Part shown: positions 6,028-9,107 of the stretch, piece after piece
Layout: every line of letters starts with the position of its first letter
Numbering within the stretch: position 1 is the stretch's first letter
Origin: Nitrososphaerota archaeon
Lineage (GTDB): Archaea > Thermoproteota > Nitrososphaeria > Nitrososphaerales > UBA57
DNA length: 9,107 bases
Direction of reading: 5' to 3'
Assembly (NCBI GenBank): GCA_022572285.1
Contig: JACZWF010000046.1
Span: 1 to 9,107 of the forward strand
Position numbers and translations under genes: made by a program
The notes under the pieces: generated by a model
Databases searched by the model: none
Seen by the model: only the letters and a program-made list of their open reading frames with translations
Told to the model about the DNA's origin: nothing

Positions 6028-6651
6028 ATGCCAGGAAGATCAACTCTGGTAGCATCGCTGTTATTTCTCTTGACGATAGGGTTCGCATTTGGTATATCAT
6101 CAGGGTACCTCGGCCTTAACCCACAAGTCCAGTCACTGGACCGCCAGTTGATCGAAGCAAACGATGAAATCGTGTCACTCCAGGAGAGAATGACAGAGCT
6201 GGAGGATGGATCAAGAGTTGAGCGACTTAAGCTAAATTTCAGAATCTCTGACTTGGTAGCTCAGCTGACTGAAAGACCGGCAATCAGATATGCTCTACTG
6301 CCAGGCACCCCTCCAATCTATCTCAACGCTGAAGTTGCGGTGACGGGGCGAATCGCTTGCACCGGAAGCATGATTCCTGTTATCGACTGTGGCGACGTGA
6401 CAATAGGATATGTTCCAGGACCGGATCACATCCAAGTGGGCGACATAATCGTATTCAAAGAACGTGGCCTTTTTTGCGACAGATACACGGGAGAGGAAAT
6501 CATTCACAGGGTGATTGAAGTGAAAACGGAGGGTGGCATCGTATCCTTCAAAACTAGAGGCGATGCTAATTTCGCCGCAGATCCCTGTCCAGTACTCTTC
6601 ACCGATGTTGTAGAGAAGATAATTGGCATTATCTATGACGCCGATTTCTAG
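6028..6651 (+). CDS. signal peptidase I-like (S26) protein with N-terminal anchor and coiled-coil stalk
   Basis: A 207-residue protein with one N-terminal membrane helix (about 7-28, VASLLFLLTIGFAFGI). A predicted coiled coil follows (about 33-80, with LDRQLIEANDEIVSLQERM), then an S26 signal-peptidase-like catalytic domain. Visible motifs are TGSMIP with the likely nucleophile Ser114, VGDIIVF (box D-like), IIHRVIEV with His160, and TRGDANFA with Asp179. Histidine in place of the bacterial catalytic lysine is the archaeal/ER (SPase IB, Sec11-like) arrangement. Oddities: about 80 residues, mostly coiled coil, separate the anchor from the nucleophile region, where archaeal signal peptidases usually have little. 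There is no C-terminal membrane helix. Cysteines at 111, 121, 150 and 187 suggest disulfides, two of them bracketing the active serine. It may cleave a special substrate rather than general Sec signal peptides. The ATG at 6028 has a TATA-like box 27 bases upstream. Confidence 0.83.
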   Translation: MPGRSTLVASLLFLLTIGFAFGISSGYLGLNPQVQSLDRQLIEANDEIVSLQERMTELEDGSRVERLKLNFRISDLVAQLTERPAIRYALLPGTPPIYLNAEVAVTGRIACTGSMIPVIDCGDVTIGYVPGPDHIQVGDIIVFKERGLFCDRYTGEEIIHRVIEVKTEGGIVSFKTRGDANFAADPCPVLFTDVVEKIIGIIYDADF

Positions 6652-6660
6652 TTGAGACTG

Positions 6661-7470
6661 CTAGGCGCTCTCTTTTGAAATCCTTAGATATCGATAGATG
6701 GAAAGAGGCATGAAAACTGCTATTATCCCGAAACCCCAGATAAGCGCCGGAATAATCGGAGGAGAAAATGCTCCTCCAAGCGCCAACCCTCGAACCGAGT
6801 CCACTGCAACAGTAATAGGGTTCAACTGAGCGAAGAAGCGAAGCGGCTCCGGCATAGTCTCCACCGGGACATACAGGGAGCTTGCGAAAATTATGGGAAA
6901 AACCCAAATGAAGCCCGCCGTCTGAACGGCCTCAACATCCTTCACAAACAGTCCCAAGGCGGCAGATATCCATGAAAATGCCATGCCAAATAGCACCGCG
7001 ATGAATATTGCGCCCACGGCAGCTGGTAATCCGTTCTGGAACCTGAAGCCGATCAGACCTCCAACTCCCAGCATGAGAACCACGACAAAGACGTTCCTCA
7101 CCGTATCTGAAAGAGTCCGGCCGGCAAGAACTGCCCCTCTCGCCATGGGCAGGGATCGGAATCGATCAATCATTCCTTTAGAAAGATCTTCAGCTAATCC
7201 CACACCCGTCTGGTTAGATCCGAAGACCACAGCTTGAATTAGGACGCCCGGTATCAAGTAATCGATATAGCTAACCCCTGGCGTAGTTATGGCACCACCA
7301 AAGACGAAGGCAAACAATAATACAAACATGACAGGTTGAATCGTCGAAAACACCAGTAACTCCCTTACTCGAATATACCGAAGGAGATTTCTCTTAGTCA
7401 TCAAGAGAACATCAGTAATCGAGAACGCCACTGATCGCGTGATTTGATTAGTCCGGGAATCTTTTGTCAT
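6661..7470 (-). CDS. ABC-2 type exporter permease, DrrB-like
   Basis: A 269-residue inner-membrane permease with about six hydrophobic spans, beginning around residue 36 (ELLVFSTIQPVMFVLLFAFVF) and ending near 260. The loop DLSKGMIDRFRSLPMARGAV followed by LAGR (residues about 95-118) is the strongest family mark of DrrB/ABC2 permeases. FPIIFASSLYVPVETMPEPL and FAQLNPITVAVDSVRGL near the C-terminus are also typical. It would form the channel of an exporter with the ATPase encoded 4 bases upstream; the pair probably assembles as two permeases plus two ATPases. DrrAB-type systems move hydrophobic compounds such as anthracyclines or lipids, but sequence alone does not give the substrate. The ATG is at 7468-7470. 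The gene converges on the signal-peptidase-like gene with a 9-base gap. Confidence 0.92.
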   Translation of the reverse strand: MTKDSRTNQITRSVAFSITDVLLMTKRNLLRYIRVRELLVFSTIQPVMFVLLFAFVFGGAITTPGVSYIDYLIPGVLIQAVVFGSNQTGVGLAEDLSKGMIDRFRSLPMARGAVLAGRTLSDTVRNVFVVVLMLGVGGLIGFRFQNGLPAAVGAIFIAVLFGMAFSWISAALGLFVKDVEAVQTAGFIWVFPIIFASSLYVPVETMPEPLRFFAQLNPITVAVDSVRGLALGGAFSPPIIPALIWGFGIIAVFMPLSIYRYLRISKESA

Positions 7471-7474
7471 TTCA

Positions 7475-8455
7475 CTAAACGACCTCTTTCAACCCGGCCC
7501 TGCCACCGCCCTCGCCGGTTATGGAGAGGAAGGCCTCATCAAGAGTTGGCTTTCGTAGCTCTATTCCAGAGACCTTTACTCCTGCCTCATCAAGTCGCCG
7601 AATCGCAGATACTAGAATTGATGTCCCATCTACCACCGGTATTGTGATAATTCCAGATTCGCTGTTACTTTGAATGCCCCCGTTTGTCAAGCCTGAAATC
7701 GCTTTCACAGCCTGTTCCAGCTCTCGTGGCTCGCCAAGACGGAGTTCTAAGACACTCCCACCCACCCTAGATTTCAGTTCGTCAGACGTTCCTTCAGCAA
7801 TCACTTTACCACGATTGAGGATTACCATCCTATCAGCGAGGTGGTCGGCCTCCTCCAGGTACTGAGTCGTCAGGAGCATTGTAACCCCCTCCTTAACCAG
7901 CTCCTTTATCACGCTCCATAGTGCCATTCGACTTCGAGGATCAAGCCCTGCTGTCGGTTCGTCTAGAAAAAGTATCTTTGGATTTCCGACAAGACTTGCT
8001 GCCAGGTCGAGTCTTCGCCTCATTCCTCCAGAATATGTCTTCACCCTTCGGTCAGCGAATTCAGTGAGCTCGAACTTGGATAAGAGTCTATTAGACCTTG
8101 CCTTTGCTTCAGATTTGCTTATGTGATATAGTCGTCCGACCAATTCGAGATTCTCTCGGCCAGTTAGGTTTTCATCGACCGCTGCATTTTGGCCAGCCAG
8201 TCCGATGATAGATCGCAATCTCCTGGCATCTCTTACTGCATCGTAGCCGGAGACGATGGCCGTTCCCGAGTCAGGAAATAGTAAAGTAGTTAGAATTCGT
8301 ATAAGGGTGGTTTTTCCCGCCCCATTCGGTCCCAGCAGTGCTGTAACCGTACCTTTTGTTACCTCGAGATTCACGTTATCTAAAGCAATGATAGATCCAA
8401 AGGACTTTGAAACTCCCCGCACTGAGATTCCTTCGGACAGATTTTCCCCACTCAA
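7475..8455 (-). CDS. ABC transporter ATP-binding protein, DrrA-like
   Basis: A 326-residue cytoplasmic ATPase with complete motifs: Walker A GPNGAGKT (42-49), Q-loop Gln89, signature YSGGMRRRLDLA (141-152), Walker B ILFLDEP (161-167) and D-loop GLDPRSR. The usual H-loop histidine is Gln198 in LTTQYLEEADHLADR, which is normal for the DrrA subfamily. Residues about 235-315 (VLELRLGEPRELEQAVKAI onward) form the C-terminal DUF4162-like extension, which in this family contributes to pairing with the permease. Its length is typical. It is upstream of the DrrB-like gene with a 4-base gap, so the two form one transcription unit. The start is TTG at 8455, the first possible start after an in-frame TAG (8456-8458). 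A GTG eleven codons later, preceded by GAAGGA, is a less likely alternative. Confidence 0.93.
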   Translation of the reverse strand: MSGENLSEGISVRGVSKSFGSIIALDNVNLEVTKGTVTALLGPNGAGKTTLIRILTTLLFPDSGTAIVSGYDAVRDARRLRSIIGLAGQNAAVDENLTGRENLELVGRLYHISKSEAKARSNRLLSKFELTEFADRRVKTYSGGMRRRLDLAASLVGNPKILFLDEPTAGLDPRSRMALWSVIKELVKEGVTMLLTTQYLEEADHLADRMVILNRGKVIAEGTSDELKSRVGGSVLELRLGEPRELEQAVKAISGLTNGGIQSNSESGIITIPVVDGTSILVSAIRRLDEAGVKVSGIELRKPTLDEAFLSITGEGGGRAGLKEVV

Positions 8456-8498
8456 CTAGATCAAAACCCATTCATACAAGGGCAAAGGTGGTCTTCAT

Positions 8499-8507
8499 TA
8501 ATTTATC
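8499..8507 (-). promoter_or_regulatory. possible TATA-like box for the ABC exporter operon
   Basis: The minus strand reads GATAAATTA, centred about 48 bases upstream of the TTG at 8455. This would leave a leader of about 22 bases, which contains TGATC a few bases before the start, a weak partial match to an archaeal ribosome-binding site. The spacing differs from the leaderless pattern of most neighbours. Confidence 0.35.
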
Positions 8508-8627
8508 GGAAGGCAAGGGTAAGGTGACTCGATTTATCGCAGATTAGTCACGGTATTAACAATTCAGAGATTCCGAAGATCGGCACAACCAGTTGTAAGC
8601 TCCCCCAGAAGAAGTCTTGCACCTTAC

Positions 8628-8636
8628 CGCGCGCGC
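8628..8636. repeat. alternating CG tract, site 3 (9 bases), inside a TTACC/GGTAA dyad
   Basis: Nine bases of alternating C and G preceded by TTAC. The arms TTACC (8624-8628) and GGTAA (8640-8644) are inverted copies around the tract, with an 11-base spacer. This is the only CG tract of the three with a clear flanking dyad. It lies about midway between two divergent genes. Confidence 0.6.
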
Positions 8637-8753
8637 TATGGTAACGCACGCACTCCTATTTGGATCAAGAGCTTCTAAGCCCATCAATCATTCCGGATGT
8701 GCATCTCTATTCCCCAATAGGCAGATTAGATCAACAGTAGCTGACTTATACTG

Positions 8754-8770
8754 TACGGTATGCTACGGTA
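8754..8770 (+). promoter_or_regulatory. direct repeat TACGGTA x2, candidate operator
   Basis: TACGGTA occurs at 8754-8760 and again at 8764-8770, exactly ten bases apart, so both copies face the same side of the helix. The pair sits immediately upstream of the TATA-like element of the zinc-finger gene, a usual position for an activator site in archaea. No known regulator was matched. Confidence 0.35.
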
Positions 8771-8774
8771 GTCT

Positions 8775-8782
8775 GTTAAATC
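8775..8782 (+). promoter_or_regulatory. TATA-like box for the second zinc-finger gene
   Basis: GTTAAATC, centred about 26 bases upstream of the ATG at 8805, gives leaderless spacing. A second AT-rich CTTATACTG at 8745-8753 is too far upstream for a leaderless start. Confidence 0.45.
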
Positions 8783-8804
8783 AAAACTCGATCATCTCAC
8801 ATTC

Positions 8805-9107
8805 ATGACAAAATACAGGTGTGGGGATTGTGGAATTGAGATTCAGACTAGGACGGCATACGGGCTTCATAAAGACGAATGCGTAAAGACTTCGAGATTC
8901 TACTGGGAACTCTCATCAAAACAACTTGAGGAGGCAGAGAGCTGGGCTGGAAGTAGGGCAGGAAAAAAGGACGTTATCTTGAACTATGTGAGAACGGGGG
9001 CTGTAAAAGCGCTGATGGCTATGGATGGCATTCACTATGTAGTGACAGACAGCCCAGCCCTAAAGGCATTCTTTGAAGACCTTGAAAGGGTGGAATGGGC
9101 CACGTCG
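8805..9107 (+). CDS. C2HC zinc-finger protein, N-terminal part (3' end outside window)
   Basis: An open frame of 101 codons from ATG 8805 to the window edge with no stop. The N-terminus is a zinc finger, YRCGDCGIEI ... GLHKDEC, with ligands Cys6, Cys9, His22 and Cys26. Its C-X2-C-X12-H-X3-C spacing is the same as in the small finger protein near 5010. Unlike that one it continues into a longer, mostly helical region: FYWELSSKQLEEAESWAG, KDVILNYVRTGAVKALMAM, then a strand-like IHYVVTDSPALKAFFEDLE. No domain was recognised there. The finger could bind nucleic acid or a partner protein. The ATG is supported by a TATA-like element 26 bases upstream. It is divergent from the ABC exporter operon. 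Confidence 0.75.
   Translation, partial: MTKYRCGDCGIEIQTRTAYGLHKDECVKTSRFYWELSSKQLEEAESWAGSRAGKKDVILNYVRTGAVKALMAMDGIHYVVTDSPALKAFFEDLERVEWATS

Larger units (their letters stand above)
8456..8804. other. intergenic region between the ABC exporter operon and a divergent zinc-finger gene
   Basis: A 349-base stretch with no convincing gene. It holds the likely ABC operon promoter (near 8503, minus strand), CG tract site 3 with a flanking dyad (8624-8644), a spaced direct repeat (8754-8770) and a TATA-like element (8775-8782) for the zinc-finger gene. A TTG-initiated frame from 8617 to 8808 is open but has no family-like features and overlaps the zinc-finger start, so it is probably chance. The middle part (about 8510-8620) shows nothing recognisable. 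Confidence 0.6.

Noticed and set aside
7861..7863. Missing H-loop histidine in the ABC ATPase as a sign of inactivity
   Set aside because: Gln in TTQYLEEAD is the normal state in the DrrA subfamily, and every other ATPase motif is intact.
8617..8808. Plus-strand frame of 63 codons upstream of the second zinc-finger gene
   Set aside because: It starts with TTG, contains the CG tract, overlaps the finger gene start and resembles no family; more likely chance in a regulatory region.
1..9107. CRISPR arrays, tRNA or rRNA genes, transposases, integrases, defence islands
   Set aside because: No spaced repeats, tRNA T-loop-like sequences with acceptor stems, or mobile-element proteins were found by reading both strands. 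The window looks like ordinary chromosomal archaeal DNA with one decayed gene.

Overview
The window reads as a piece of an archaeal chromosome. The best support is promoter layout: six genes, on both strands, have an AT-rich TATA-like element centred about 26-31 bases upstream of the start codon, with no clear Shine-Dalgarno sequence, as expected for leaderless or short-leader archaeal transcripts. Gene content agrees: a KaiC-like ATPase tail, a signal peptidase using the Ser/His/Asp set of archaeal and eukaryotic enzymes, a LON-domain protein without a protease, a COG3379-type phosphohydrolase, and very small zinc-finger proteins. The exact lineage cannot be fixed from this sequence; a Thermoproteota/Nitrososphaeria-like or uncultured archaeal group is only a guess. 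No phage, plasmid, IS element, CRISPR array, rRNA or tRNA was seen.

Layout. 1-261: C-terminal end of a KaiC/RecA-like ATPase (+), converging on a thioredoxin-fold protein (270-803, -). 863-1075: a 70-residue two-helix membrane protein (-). 1195-1679: a probable decayed gene (-), with a signal peptide and the start of an IPT/TIG-like fold followed by membrane and tail segments in other frames. 1850-2377: a membrane-anchored coiled-coil protein (+). 2378-2591: a convergent intergenic gap with a CG tract, a CAT microsatellite and a T-run. 2592-4868: a two-gene unit (-) of a LON-substrate-binding-domain protein followed by an alkaline-phosphatase-superfamily hydrolase. About 5010-5132: a 40-residue zinc-finger protein (+), divergent from that unit. 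5268-6651: two extracytoplasmic proteins in tandem (+), an NTF2-like-looking anchored protein and a signal-peptidase-like protein with a coiled-coil stalk. 6661-8455: a DrrA/DrrB-type ABC exporter (-). 8456-8804: an intergenic stretch with a CG tract and candidate operators. 8805-9107: the start of a second zinc-finger protein (+), cut by the window edge.

How the genes work together. Only two pairings are firm: the ABC ATPase and its permease (4-base gap), and LON-domain protein plus phosphohydrolase (33-base gap, shared promoter). The other genes mostly appear to have their own promoters. No complete new system is evident. The points most worth following are the three alternating CG tracts confined to non-coding or decayed DNA, the unusual architecture of the signal peptidase, the zinc-ligand-like tail on the LON protein, the matched C-X2-C-X12-H-X3-C fingers in two separate genes, and the decayed surface-protein gene.
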